From positions 1-64,000 of the forward strand of contig NZ_QLKQ01000035.1 of assembly GCF_003349955.1 (NCBI RefSeq): a stretch of 64,000 nucleotides of DNA, read 5' to 3'. The position numbers and the translations under genes were made by a program. The notes beneath the pieces are model-generated. The model saw only the letters and a list, made by a program, of their open reading frames with translations. It did not search any database and had not been told where the DNA came from. This document shows positions 16,889 to 27,021 of this stretch, piece by piece. Each line of letters begins with the position of its first letter. Position 1 is the stretch's first letter. The DNA is from Azospirillum brasilense (GTDB taxonomy: Bacteria; Pseudomonadota; Alphaproteobacteria; Azospirillales; Azospirillaceae).

Positions 16889-18249
16889 GCGATGCGCCCC
16901 TCTCCGCACCGGCTCCGGCCTCCCGCTACCTGCGCCCGCTCAGGCCCGCCAAGGACCCGGCCCTTTCCGGCCGGCTGGCCCGCCGCTGGTGTCTGGTCGC
17001 GTTCATCGGCGGAATGCTCGGGGCGCTGGCCTATGGAACGCGGGCGCGCTGGTTTTCCTTCGACGGTCCCGGCTACGTCGTCTACTGGCTGCACGACGCG
17101 GCGTATCTGCCTCTGAAGGGACATCTGTGGACGGCATGGCTCCCCCTGTCGCTGGTGCCGTGGACGGTGGCCGCGCTGCTTCTGGGGATCGCGCTGGCCG
17201 GGTACCTGTCCGGCAGGCCGTTGCTCCGCGCAGCACACATGAAAGCCACCCGGTTCGCGCTGGCCAGCCCGACCGGACGGAAAATCCTTGACCGCTGGCA
17301 CGCGGTTTTCGCGCGCACCCGCTTCCGCGCCCAGCATCTTGAACAGGTGCTGGAGGAGGAGCGCGCCGATCTGCTCGACGTCATCGACGGGGCGGAGAAT
17401 GGTCCGCCCACCGGCACGCTCGTCACGCGGCTGGCCGCGCTGGCCCGGCTGTCCGCCGCATGGCGCCTGCGGTGCGGCGGCGGTGACGGTGACGCCGTCC
17501 GGATGAGCGTTTCGGCGGATCTTTTGGAAACCATCCTGCGCATCGACGTTGCGGCAAGCGCTCCGGAAAGCCGTTGGGCATCGGGCAGCGAGTCGTCGAG
17601 CGGCGGCATGGCCGCGCCACCCGTCCGTGCTGCCGTCGGCAATTTGGCAGCGGTGCTGGAAGCCCATCTCGCGACTTACGCGGACCAGCCGGCCGAAGAT
17701 CCGTTCGCTCCCGCCGCCCTGGCCGGAGAGGCGGGCATTCTGGTGCGGGCGCTGACGGCCCGCATCGCCATGGGACGGTCCGCGGAGGCGGACCTGCTCA
17801 GGCCCGTGGCGGCGGCGGTCATGGAGCGGTGCAACCGCTTGAACGGCATCCGGGCAGCGGCGGAGCGTCGCCTCCGCGGTCATGGCAATGATGCGCCGGT
17901 GCCCGAGGCTTCCCTGCCGGCTTCCGGCCGTCTGGCCCTGTGGATCGCGCTTTCCGTCGCGCGGGAGGCCGAGGCACCCGACCTTGCTCAAGCCACGCTG
18001 GACAGCCTGTCGGGCCTGGATTTTGCCCGCACCCTCGGCTTGCCGTCACCGGCACGGCATTTCGCCGACATCTGGCTCGCCGAGGCTCCGGACCTACCGC
18101 ACTGGCGCATGGCGGCGCAGGTTATCGGGGCGGCGCAATCCATCGTCCTGGATGGCGACTCCCTGGCTGACCCCGCCGACCGCGAGCACCTGAACGAGCC
18201 GATGCACCGCCTTGCCTGGACCGCGGGCATCCCGGAGACGACCCGATGA
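16885..18249 (+). CDS. Membrane protein with two N-terminal helices
   Basis: 454 residues, overlapping its neighbours by 4 bases on both sides. Two hydrophobic segments (about 35-55 and 80-110) are followed by a mainly alpha-helical, Ala/Arg-rich domain of about 340 residues, probably cytoplasmic. No family is recognised. Placed between the coiled-coil genes and the giant propeller gene, it may connect the cytoplasmic ATPases with the giant membrane protein. Confidence 0.78.
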   Translation: MSDAPLSAPAPASRYLRPLRPAKDPALSGRLARRWCLVAFIGGMLGALAYGTRARWFSFDGPGYVVYWLHDAAYLPLKGHLWTAWLPLSLVPWTVAALLLGIALAGYLSGRPLLRAAHMKATRFALASPTGRKILDRWHAVFARTRFRAQHLEQVLEEERADLLDVIDGAENGPPTGTLVTRLAALARLSAAWRLRCGGGDGDAVRMSVSADLLETILRIDVAASAPESRWASGSESSSGGMAAPPVRAAVGNLAAVLEAHLATYADQPAEDPFAPAALAGEAGILVRALTARIAMGRSAEADLLRPVAAAVMERCNRLNGIRAAAERRLRGHGNDAPVPEASLPASGRLALWIALSVAREAEAPDLAQATLDSLSGLDFARTLGLPSPARHFADIWLAEAPDLPHWRMAAQVIGAAQSIVLDGDSLADPADREHLNEPMHRLAWTAGIPETTR

Positions 18250-21200
18250 CCGAACGCCCTTTCCTGCCCCTCTTTCAGGCTTGGAGGCGCGCCCGCGTGC
18301 AGGATGCCACGACCGCAGCGCGCCGCCTTCCGCTGAGAAGCCGCGCCGACGCCGTGTTCCTGACCGTCGCGGCGGTGGTGACCGGTTCGCTCGGCCTCAC
18401 CGTCTATGGGGGAATGGAGGCGGCACGGCGTCTCGGCTGGCTGGACCCGCCTGTTGTGGCTCCGGTCCGCGATGAGCGGCTGCTGGACAATCTGCGCCGC
18501 GACCTTCCTGAACAGAAGCTGCTCGCCGCCGCTTGGCACGGCGACGAAGGGGTGTTGAGCATCAGCCAGTCCGGCGGGTCGGTGCATCGGTTCGATCCCG
18601 GCACCGGTCTATGGTCGCGCGAGACGCCGTCGAAGGATGCCCCCGCCCTGCAAAGCGATCTGGTGCAGATGCGGGCCGGTTGCGGCGGCGATCCCGCCGC
18701 CCGATCGGCCTGTGCCGATCCGGCTCCCTTGTGGGGCCTCGGCGAACGCGGCGCCCTGGTCCGCCGGCATGAGGGGACGTGGCGGACGCTGATCGGCGAC
18801 AGCGCCTTCATCGGCAATGATGGGAAGCCGGTGGACGGCGAGTCGCTGACCGCCGCGGCCCTTTCCGATGATGGGCGCTGGCTCTTCCTGGGCACCAAGG
18901 CCCAAGGCGGCGGGCTTTACGATCTGAAGGAGCGGCGCTGGACAGCGCTTGGCGCCGCGCAGAACGCGATGCCGAACGGCCGCATCGAACGGGCGGTCTG
19001 GTGGCACGGGCGCTTCGCCGTCGGAGGACCGGGAGGGCTGGTCCTTCTCAGCCCGGACGCCGAGGAGCCGAACGCCGAACGGCCCGCGTCGCTGGACGGC
19101 GCGGTCGCCGACCTTCTGGTCGATGCGGACCGGCGGCTGCTGGTTCTTGAAAAGCGCGCCTGCGACACCGGGGGCGACGGTTGCCTGCGCGTGTCGGCGC
19201 TGCGGCGGCCCGGCGCCGGTCCCGAGTTCCTCATGGACGAGCGCAACCGCTACCCCGAACTGGACGCAGCCGGTCTGTTCTTCGCCGATCTGCATGGCAA
19301 AGTCCTCGTCGTCGCCGGCCAGAAGGGGGTTTTCGCCTACGATCCGGATGCGCGCAACTGGACACGCCTCGACGATCGCCCCGTCCGGACGGCGGCGCGC
19401 GAGCGGGGCGCGATCCTGTACGGATACAGCGGTGGAGCGGCCAGGGTCCTGGGCGGGAGGCTGGATCGCCGCTGGGATCTTCCCGGAAAGCAGGTCAGGC
19501 AGATCGTCGGTCTCGAGCGCGAACCCGCGGCGCTGACCGACGATGGAGACGTGTATTCACTGCCGTCGGCGGGAGAGCCGAAGGCCCTGTTCGTTCGCGG
19601 GGGCACGACAACCGATCCCAAGCGCTTCACCGCCGCCTTCGTCACCGGCGACCGTGTTCTGCTGACCGGGCCGCGCAAGGCGCTGCTCCACGACGTGCGC
19701 CAGCGCAGCTACACCGACATCGATCCGGGCGCCCTGCCCCCCTGGTTGACCGATGGGCAGACGAAAACGGTGATGGTGGGCACACAACTCTATGGGTTGG
19801 TGCCGCAGGGCAACGGCATGGCCGGGACGGCCTTCGACTTGGCCACCGCAGCCTCCGGCAGCGGCACCGCCGCCGGCACGACACCCACCGTTCCTGGCCC
19901 GGTCCGTCAGGCCCGCTCCTGGACCGGGGGGTCATTGGCGGTCATCGACGGCCAGGGCAGCCTGCGCAAGTTGGGAATTGGCAAGGACGAACCGCTGACC
20001 GGGGCCGCACAGCCGGCGCTCGACCGACTCCGGCTGCGCGACGTCGTGGACATCGGTGGATCGACCGTGATCGCCACCGAAACCGGAATCCGGACTTATG
20101 ACCACGCCAAGCGTCAATGGTCAGATTGGGACGCGGTCAAGCTCGACGGCGGCGACATCCGCGGGATCGCGGCCAACGGACAGAATTTGCTGCTGCACAC
20201 GGGAAAGGAGCGGCTCGGCCTGCCCGATGGGCGCGTCCTCATCGGCCGGGAACGGGTGACCCTGAACACGGGCGTGCTGAGCGATGCATGGCAGAGCGCC
20301 ACCCTGCTGCATCTCGCGGGCCGCGGCGGCGTGGAGCAATACGATCTCGCTGCCAGAAGCGTCACCCGGCGCTGGAACGTGCCGGGCAACGGTCCCGTCG
20401 GGATCGTCGATCTGCTGAACGGCGAACCGCTCACCCTGTCCGAGGGTCGCTTGGCGGTCGGTGAACGGCCCATCGGGGCCAATGATGGCCGCGTCCTGTC
20501 GGTGTCCAGCGGTTCCGGCGCGATCCTGACGGTGAGGGAACAGAATGGCGGGCGTTACCTTCGCATCCATGACCCCCAGGCCCCTCTGGACACCGGCAAG
20601 GACCGTTGCCTGTTCCGCACGGCGAATGCCGGGGGCCGCGCGCAGCGGATCGTCGACGCGCGGGCGCTCGGCGACGGTTGGCTTCTGATCCTCACCGACG
20701 ACGGGTTGCGCCTGTACAGCGAGTCGGCGCGAAGCTGGTATCCCGTACGGTCTCCGTCGAAGACGCCCACCAGCCTTCACCGTTTGGGGAACCACGTCGC
20801 CCTCGTCGCCGGCCAGCGCCCAGCGCATGTCCAGTTCCTCGCACCATCCGAAATCCTGCGGCCGGGAAGCTGCGCGACGGACGCCGTCCCCCTTCCCGAC
20901 CGCTGGTTCGAGGTCAGCAGCATCAGCGTCGACGAGGCTTCCGGTGCGGCGGCGTGGCTGGCCGGCGACGGTGCGGTGCTGGCCTGGAAGGACGGCAACG
21001 TGACGCCGGTCCTGGCTTCGCCCCGCGCGGCGCCGCCAACCGACCAGATCCTGCGCGTTTTCCGGATGGGAGAACGGCTGGCTTTCGGCGTGCCGGACGG
21101 CCTCGCTCTGTACCGCATCGCCGACCACTCCTGGACACGGGTCCAATTGCGAGCGGCCAACGCCCCTCTGCGCGGCCTCGTCGACCTGAACGTCGAACCG

Positions 21201-24200
21201 GATGGAGCCGGTCAGGCCCTCACCGCGAGAACGGAGGACGGCCGGTCCTTCGCCGGTTCGTGGGACGCCCAAGCCGGCACGGTTTCGATGCAGGAAATCC
21301 AGACTTTGCGCGCACCACCCTTCGTCCAGCCCGGTTCAGCCATCGTGGACGTGGTGTCGGACGGCGGATTCTGGACGTTTCTGCTCGATGACCGGCTGAA
21401 GCGCTTCGATCCGGGCCAGCGCCGCTTCGCACCCGACATCCTGTTTCCGGTGACCGACCGGTCACGGGTGCTGGCCAAGCGCGGCGACCGGTTGGTGGTG
21501 GAGGAAGCGGGCGGGCAGGCTTGGTGGGTGGCCAAAGGCCCACTGCCGGCCAGCAGCGGCGACGCCGTTCCCGCCGATGCCGTGTTCGACCGTGTCGTTC
21601 CCGTGCCGGGCGAGCCGACGCTGGTCGCCGACAACGGCCGGATTCTCCGGTTGCGCAACGACGGCGCCGTCCTGGCCTGCCCCATTGGCGGAAACTGCAG
21701 CGAACTGGCTCCGGCGGCCCTCCCGCTCGACCCGGGGACGGTCAGGGCGGCCTATGAGATCGGGAACCTGGTGCTGTTCGAAACCGGCGCCGGGCGCCTC
21801 CTGTACGACCGTATCCAGCGCCGCGAGCGGCCGCTTCCGCCCGAGCTGACCGCGCTGGGCACGACCTCGGATGCTCTCCGCGAAGAGAACCTGCTGTGGC
21901 TGCGCGACCGGAACGGCACAGTGGTGACGCTCAACCGGGATGGCGCTGCCCGCAAGCAGGCCACCGCGGTGGACGCCCTGCTGCTCGACCGCGACCGCCG
22001 CATCTGGCTGAAGGGACCGTCGGTGGTGTTCGAGCGGGAACGCCTCCGCAGCGTCGCGGCCATTTTCGGCTTGGCGGACGGGGTCAATGCGCAGGTCCTG
22101 ACCCTGGTCCCCGATGGCATACCGGCCCTGGTCGGCAGCGACCGGCGCCCGCGGGCGCTGAACGCCGGCCCCCCCGACGTCGGGCCGCCCCTGGCGCCCG
22201 ACATCGATCTGGCGGCGGTCAGCGCCATCGTCACAACACCGCGCCGCGACGTCTGGTGGGTGAGGGTCCCGGACGGGTTGACCCGGCTGGTGCGCGGCAC
22301 CTGTCCGCCGCCTCAGGCTTCCGCCGCAGCACCTCCGGTCGAGGCCCCGCCGCAAGCTCAGATTCCCGCTGGAAAAGCCGCCGTCAGCGCCGATGGCGAC
22401 GCGTGCCTGGTCGCCGACGTGACGCTTCCGCTGACTGACTCCGCCGTAGTCACAGCGGTCGATGACGATCTTCCCACACGGCTGACCGTCCGGCTGGCGG
22501 ACGGTGAAACCCTGGACACGCGGATGCGCGACAACCGGCTCGAACCGGCAAAATCGCGTAAGGACCGCTTGCCCGCACCCGCGGCCGCGGCGCCCGACGC
22601 CTGGGCGCAATGGCGCTCCCTCGTGGCGCCGCGTCCCGACGGCGTTCCATCCATCGCTCCCGCGGTAGGGTTCGAGGCGTCGGGTGCGTCCATGCGGATC
22701 AAAAGGGCGGGTGGGGATTGGCAGGATTTCAGCCTGCTCGTAAGGCGGCAGCCGGACTTGGTGCGGCCGCTCGACGCAGGCTGGCTGAAGTGGGACCGCC
22801 CGGCACGCCGTTTCCAGATTGCCGGAACCAGGACGACGGCGGCCCTGACGTCGGAACAGTTCATTCGTGACGGCCAGTTCATCTTCGCTGCCCCAGGCGT
22901 TGCGGTGGCCGATGTCGGCGGCACCCTGCGGGTCGCCAGCCGGTTCGGCATCTGGAGCTTTCCCGGCCCGGCCCTGAAACTGGACGGCCCGAATGTCCTG
23001 TTCGATCCACAGGATCTGCCAGCCCCGGTGGCCGCAGCGCATGGTCGGTTCCTGTTCGAGTCCGGCGGGGTGACCTATTCCGGCGGCGCCGCGACCCCCG
23101 ACGACGACCGCCATACGGTGGCCATCGACGACGCGGTGTGGACCGAAAGGCTGCGCAAAGCCTCCGTATCGGTCGACATGAAGATCGTCGGACGGGCGCT
23201 GCCCGCGGGCGGAAACGGCTTCGCCTGGGACCGGCGGCAGGCCGTTGCGCTGGCCGACGGTACCCTGCAGGTGCAGACCGACGCCGGCATCCTGCGCGTC
23301 GACCGTCTGGCAAACGCCGATCCGGGCTGGTCGGGCCAGTTGCCGGTATCCGGGACAATCGTCGGGCGGGACGGAGGCGACCTGTTCCTGTCGGACGGTG
23401 GACGCTGGCTCCGCCGGTCCGGCGGGACATGGCAGCCGAGCACCTTAGACGCCGTGGCTTCGCGCGACGTGCCGACCAGCCAACCCTGGCAATGGCGCGT
23501 CACGCCCCAGGGCGTCACCGTCGCCGGCGTCGGTTTGGCTGCGGGGTCTCCGGTGTCGTTCCTGGACGATCAACTGCGAGCGGCCGCCTTCGATGGCGGG
23601 CGGCTCATGGTCGTCGATGCGTCCGGTCTCGCCATCGGGTCTCGCGATGCCGTGGCCGGGCGCGGTGCGCGCCACCAGGCTCCGGGCATCGACGTGGACA
23701 GCCTTCAACCGATGCGGCCGAAGCCCACGGCCCGTGACCTTCTGGCCCGTGGCCGCGATGGGCTTCACCGTTGGGACAGCTCCGGCGGGCGGTTCGTGCC
23801 GGTGGCGGACGTCGACAATCCGTTCCTACACCGCACCTTGATCGATCACCCACGGCTTCGGGCGGCGCTGCGCGACGGACGGGCCCTTGTGGAGCTGCGG
23901 CTGGACTCCCCGTCCGGTGGTGGGAACTGGGTGCCGCTTGCGCTGGACAACGGCTTTCCCTTCGACCGCGTCACCGGCATTCACGTCCAGGACGGGCGCC
24001 TGTTCGTGGGAACGGACGCCGGGTTGGAAGAACACGCGGACGCGGGCAGCACGGGTTTCGACTCCATCACCCGGCTGGTCGACCTGCGGGCCAGCGGAAC
24101 CGCTCCCCCGGCGCCGGTGCAGCGGATGGGCGAACCCGCAACCCGGCCTGGAGTGCTGGCGGTGCGTTCCCCCGGGCGCTGCCTGGTCTTCGACGGACGG

Positions 24201-26297
24201 GGCTATGCCGACTGCGCCACGCCCGATCTCGCTGACCTCACCCGCCGGGCCACGACGCCCTGGTGGCAATGGCTGCGCGACGCGGCCGGGACGATGAGGG
24301 GCGAATACCGGGACGGCACCGGCCAGGGGCTGGGCCTGCCGGCCGTCATCCAAGGCGGACGCTTTCCGCATGACCGCATCACCGACATGGCGACTTGCAA
24401 CGGACGGGCGGCCCTGCTGTGGGACAGCGGGCCGGTCACCGTGCAGGACGGTGGCGGCGTGGACCTGAACCGCCCGCTGCGCACGGCGGCGCTGCCCGCC
24501 CGCGATGCCGAACTGTACTGCCTGGAGCGTCCGGTGCGCGAACCGGGGTTGGACGTTCCCGCCGGGCTTTATTGGATCGGAACCCCCGATGTGAGGCGCT
24601 ACGACTCCGGAGTTTGGCAGCCCTTGGCCGGCGACGCCGCGAAGGCTGCGGTCAGGATGCGCGCCGGACAGGGCATGCCGCTGGACCGCGAACGCCTGCG
24701 CCTCGTCCAGGACCGCCGCGGCGGCCTGCAGTTCCAGCACCGCCGCATCGGCGGCGCCTGGGAGGAGCTTGCCTGGAAGGACAACCGCATCGCTCTCGAC
24801 GTGATCGAGCGGCTGACCCTGGTGAACGGCCAACTGTGGGCGGCGACCGCCGGCGGCTTCGCCACACTGGATCGCGCGCCGGACGGTGCCTTCCAGGTGG
24901 ATCCCGACCGTCTCACCATCCTACGCGAACCGGCGGGAAACTGCCGCGTCACGGACCTGGAAACCGGCGCGGACGGTGAGACATGGGTCCGCTGCAACGC
25001 CGACACGCGCGGCGTTCACCGCGGTCGGCTCGACCCCCGGGTCGATCAGGCAGTGTTCCGGCCAGCCGGCACCGACCCTTTCGCCGAGCGCGACCTCGTA
25101 CCAAGCAGCGCCAGCGGCGGCATTTGGTCTTGGAAGCTGACGGGGCATTCGGGAGGGCGGCCCGGCCAGCTCACCGGCACCTTCCGCAACGAGCCGGCCC
25201 ATCTTGCCGGTGGCCGCTTCGGCTTCGACAGCCTGTCCCAAATCCGCACCTTCGTTCCGGGAACACTGGAGTTGCTGACCGAGGGCGTGGGTTGGTTCCG
25301 TGCGGGCGGCGGCGGGATCAGCCTGCAAGCCACGGCGCGCCCCGCGAACGACCGCATCGACCACCGGGGGGTTCGCCGGCTGACGGTTGCGCGGAACGAG
25401 GACGGCGACCCGCGGCTTTGCCTGGACCTCGGCCAGGGACGGGCGGCGTTGCTGGACAGCGGGCTTGCGGTTACGGCCCAGACCGCGGCGTGCCGTGACG
25501 ACCTCGGATCGGACGGACTTTGGCGGTATGAGCAGGAGGCCGGCGGTCTTCACATCCATGCCCTCGACCGGCGCCAGCGCAGTGGCCAGCGGACACTGAA
25601 GGGCGGCCGCTTCACGGACGAGATCGCGATCGGCCTGCCGGTTCCGCAGCGCACGTCCGACGGCCGGATCGAACATCTGGTTCCGACCGTGGCGGGGGTG
25701 GTCGCGTTTGAGACCGACGCCGCGCCCAAGGGGCTGTATCTGCCGGCCTTCCCCGACCTGCCCCGCGCTTCGACGCCCGCGGTATTGGTCGCCGAAGCCG
25801 ATGGCCGGATCGCCTACCTGGGCAAAGGCAGCTTGGTGACTCTGGCCGACGAAACCCAGCGGCCGCTTCCGTTGCCGCGTCTGCTGCCCGATTCCGCGAA
25901 ACCCGTCGCGCTGGAAACCGGTCCTGGAGGCACGTTGCGCCTGGGATGGGAGGCCGCCGGCACCGCGGGGTGGACGCTGTTCGATCCGCGCGATCCGACC
26001 GGTTCTCTGGTGTCCACCGAACCCATCAACACCGCATCCTGGCGCGAGTATGCCGAATTGCGGGCTGCGGTCGGCAACGCCGAACCCAGCCTTCAAGTTG
26101 GTATTGCCGGACCGGCGCTCCGCCTTTCCTCGGGTTTCGGAAGCGCGACGCCACTGCCGCTGCCCGCAGTCGGCTTGCAGCGGGCCGTCATTCGCGCCGA
26201 CCGTAGGATGTTCGTCGTCGGTTCCGGCGACGTCCTTGACATCGATCTGGCCGGTGCCCTGCGCGCGACCGCCCCTGGAGCCCGTGCCGGACATTGA
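18246..26297 (+). CDS. Giant (2683-residue) membrane-anchored propeller-like protein
   Basis: The largest gene in the window. The protein begins with a cytoplasmic stretch, one hydrophobic segment at about residues 38-58, and then more than 2600 residues made of recurring short beta-strand units such as W-x-P-L/V, DDGRWLFLGT, GGLYDL and GRLFVGTDAGL. These are spaced as in beta-propeller blades (WD/Kelch or sensor 'Reg_prop' type). Several chained propellers on the outer side of the inner membrane are the likely structure. Scattered cysteine pairs fit an extracytoplasmic location. Last gene of the operon, joined by a 4-base overlap. Likely role: a large binding or sensing surface. The assignment rests on pattern, not on a profile search. 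Confidence 0.85.
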   Translation: MTERPFLPLFQAWRRARVQDATTAARRLPLRSRADAVFLTVAAVVTGSLGLTVYGGMEAARRLGWLDPPVVAPVRDERLLDNLRRDLPEQKLLAAAWHGDEGVLSISQSGGSVHRFDPGTGLWSRETPSKDAPALQSDLVQMRAGCGGDPAARSACADPAPLWGLGERGALVRRHEGTWRTLIGDSAFIGNDGKPVDGESLTAAALSDDGRWLFLGTKAQGGGLYDLKERRWTALGAAQNAMPNGRIERAVWWHGRFAVGGPGGLVLLSPDAEEPNAERPASLDGAVADLLVDADRRLLVLEKRACDTGGDGCLRVSALRRPGAGPEFLMDERNRYPELDAAGLFFADLHGKVLVVAGQKGVFAYDPDARNWTRLDDRPVRTAARERGAILYGYSGGAARVLGGRLDRRWDLPGKQVRQIVGLEREPAALTDDGDVYSLPSAGEPKALFVRGGTTTDPKRFTAAFVTGDRVLLTGPRKALLHDVRQRSYTDIDPGALPPWLTDGQTKTVMVGTQLYGLVPQGNGMAGTAFDLATAASGSGTAAGTTPTVPGPVRQARSWTGGSLAVIDGQGSLRKLGIGKDEPLTGAAQPALDRLRLRDVVDIGGSTVIATETGIRTYDHAKRQWSDWDAVKLDGGDIRGIAANGQNLLLHTGKERLGLPDGRVLIGRERVTLNTGVLSDAWQSATLLHLAGRGGVEQYDLAARSVTRRWNVPGNGPVGIVDLLNGEPLTLSEGRLAVGERPIGANDGRVLSVSSGSGAILTVREQNGGRYLRIHDPQAPLDTGKDRCLFRTANAGGRAQRIVDARALGDGWLLILTDDGLRLYSESARSWYPVRSPSKTPTSLHRLGNHVALVAGQRPAHVQFLAPSEILRPGSCATDAVPLPDRWFEVSSISVDEASGAAAWLAGDGAVLAWKDGNVTPVLASPRAAPPTDQILRVFRMGERLAFGVPDGLALYRIADHSWTRVQLRAANAPLRGLVDLNVEPDGAGQALTARTEDGRSFAGSWDAQAGTVSMQEIQTLRAPPFVQPGSAIVDVVSDGGFWTFLLDDRLKRFDPGQRRFAPDILFPVTDRSRVLAKRGDRLVVEEAGGQAWWVAKGPLPASSGDAVPADAVFDRVVPVPGEPTLVADNGRILRLRNDGAVLACPIGGNCSELAPAALPLDPGTVRAAYEIGNLVLFETGAGRLLYDRIQRRERPLPPELTALGTTSDALREENLLWLRDRNGTVVTLNRDGAARKQATAVDALLLDRDRRIWLKGPSVVFERERLRSVAAIFGLADGVNAQVLTLVPDGIPALVGSDRRPRALNAGPPDVGPPLAPDIDLAAVSAIVTTPRRDVWWVRVPDGLTRLVRGTCPPPQASAAAPPVEAPPQAQIPAGKAAVSADGDACLVADVTLPLTDSAVVTAVDDDLPTRLTVRLADGETLDTRMRDNRLEPAKSRKDRLPAPAAAAPDAWAQWRSLVAPRPDGVPSIAPAVGFEASGASMRIKRAGGDWQDFSLLVRRQPDLVRPLDAGWLKWDRPARRFQIAGTRTTAALTSEQFIRDGQFIFAAPGVAVADVGGTLRVASRFGIWSFPGPALKLDGPNVLFDPQDLPAPVAAAHGRFLFESGGVTYSGGAATPDDDRHTVAIDDAVWTERLRKASVSVDMKIVGRALPAGGNGFAWDRRQAVALADGTLQVQTDAGILRVDRLANADPGWSGQLPVSGTIVGRDGGDLFLSDGGRWLRRSGGTWQPSTLDAVASRDVPTSQPWQWRVTPQGVTVAGVGLAAGSPVSFLDDQLRAAAFDGGRLMVVDASGLAIGSRDAVAGRGARHQAPGIDVDSLQPMRPKPTARDLLARGRDGLHRWDSSGGRFVPVADVDNPFLHRTLIDHPRLRAALRDGRALVELRLDSPSGGGNWVPLALDNGFPFDRVTGIHVQDGRLFVGTDAGLEEHADAGSTGFDSITRLVDLRASGTAPPAPVQRMGEPATRPGVLAVRSPGRCLVFDGRGYADCATPDLADLTRRATTPWWQWLRDAAGTMRGEYRDGTGQGLGLPAVIQGGRFPHDRITDMATCNGRAALLWDSGPVTVQDGGGVDLNRPLRTAALPARDAELYCLERPVREPGLDVPAGLYWIGTPDVRRYDSGVWQPLAGDAAKAAVRMRAGQGMPLDRERLRLVQDRRGGLQFQHRRIGGAWEELAWKDNRIALDVIERLTLVNGQLWAATAGGFATLDRAPDGAFQVDPDRLTILREPAGNCRVTDLETGADGETWVRCNADTRGVHRGRLDPRVDQAVFRPAGTDPFAERDLVPSSASGGIWSWKLTGHSGGRPGQLTGTFRNEPAHLAGGRFGFDSLSQIRTFVPGTLELLTEGVGWFRAGGGGISLQATARPANDRIDHRGVRRLTVARNEDGDPRLCLDLGQGRAALLDSGLAVTAQTAACRDDLGSDGLWRYEQEAGGLHIHALDRRQRSGQRTLKGGRFTDEIAIGLPVPQRTSDGRIEHLVPTVAGVVAFETDAAPKGLYLPAFPDLPRASTPAVLVAEADGRIAYLGKGSLVTLADETQRPLPLPRLLPDSAKPVALETGPGGTLRLGWEAAGTAGWTLFDPRDPTGSLVSTEPINTASWREYAELRAAVGNAEPSLQVGIAGPALRLSSGFGSATPLPLPAVGLQRAVIRADRRMFVVGSGDVLDIDLAGALRATAPGARAGH

Positions 26298-26390
26298 CGC
26301 AGCGGCGAGCAAGCGTGGTCGGGCCGGTGAGCGGGAGCGGCCCGTGGCAGGTCGTCGCGTATGCTCCGGCCAGCCTTTGGCCGGTCGTGA

Positions 26391-26657
26391 CGCCAGACCC
26401 AAAGTCTATTGGGCCTTGCTCATCGCCTTCTCGGCCTGGAGTTGCCGGTCTCCGATCCCTCGACGCTCTCCCGGCGCCGCGCCGATCTGGATGTGGCATG
26501 CGGTCTGGCGAAGGCAGACGGGCCGACGACAGTAGTGATCGATTTCACAGGCCTGTAGGTATTCAATAAGGGCAAGTGGCTTATGAAAGAAAGCACGACG
26601 GCCGAGCGCACCGGAGTTGGCACGAACTGCACCTTGCGATCGATCCGAATAGGGTGA
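26391..26657 (+). pseudogene. Decayed IS5-type transposase fragment
   Basis: In the frame beginning at 26391 the reading RQTQSLLGLAHRLLGLEL, then PVSDPSTLSRRRADL, then VVIDFTGL matches the central part of IS5-family DDE transposases (LRQTQG..., DYSTLSRR, VVIDSTGLKV). The lysine codon after FTGL has become TAG at 26556, the text continues as VFNKGKW, and a second stop follows at 26655. A TGA lies just upstream, so both ends are lost. It lies about 95 bases after the giant gene and may mark an old insertion edge of the operon. Confidence 0.65.
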
Positions 26658-26788
26658 GATCCTGGCTTCGGAGTTGACGTCCAACGAGGATGGTGAGCTT
26701 CCCTGATTGGTCCACTCCTCGACCGGATCAAGCGACCGATCGACAGGGTACTGGCCGACGGGCGCGCATCCTGTCCCCGATTCGGCCG
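26658..26788. other. Spacer between IS remnant and origin
   Basis: Nothing recognisable: no open frame with coding bias and no repeat. It separates the transposase remnant from the iteron array. Confidence 0.5.
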
Positions 26789-26983
26789 CCGTGGGGAAAA
26801 GCGGCTGCAAAATGCGGTGCCGAGTCGGCGATGTGTTCCCGTGGGGATAAGCGACCACGCCAAATATCCCGTGGGGAAAAGCGGCCGAAGCCCCGATACG
26901 CTAACTATTTCCCCTGGGGACAAGCGACCGAGCCGTGGGGTGAAGCGGCGCGACTCGCGCTTTTCCCGTGGGGGAAAGCGGCG
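26789..26983 (+). repeat. Iteron array, probable plasmid replication origin (oriV)
   Basis: Six direct copies of a 17-18-bp unit, consensus CCGTGGGGAWAAGCGRCC, begin (at their GTGGGG core) at 26791, 26841, 26871, 26914, 26935 and 26968. Copies differ at a few positions (for example GTGGGGTGAAGCGGC at 26935). Local AT-rich stretches lie between and after them, ending in TACTAGTTAAGAATCC. This directly precedes the repA gene, so these are binding sites for RepA. Spacing is irregular but the motif is unmistakable. Confidence 0.9.
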
Positions 26984-27021
26984 AATCTACTAGTTAAGAA
27001 TCCAACTACCAACAAATAGCT

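Noticed and set aside
24921..26402. 493-codon minus-strand frame opposite the end of the giant gene
   Set aside because: The plus-strand reading continues the repeat pattern and the minus reading is low-complexity; shadow frame.
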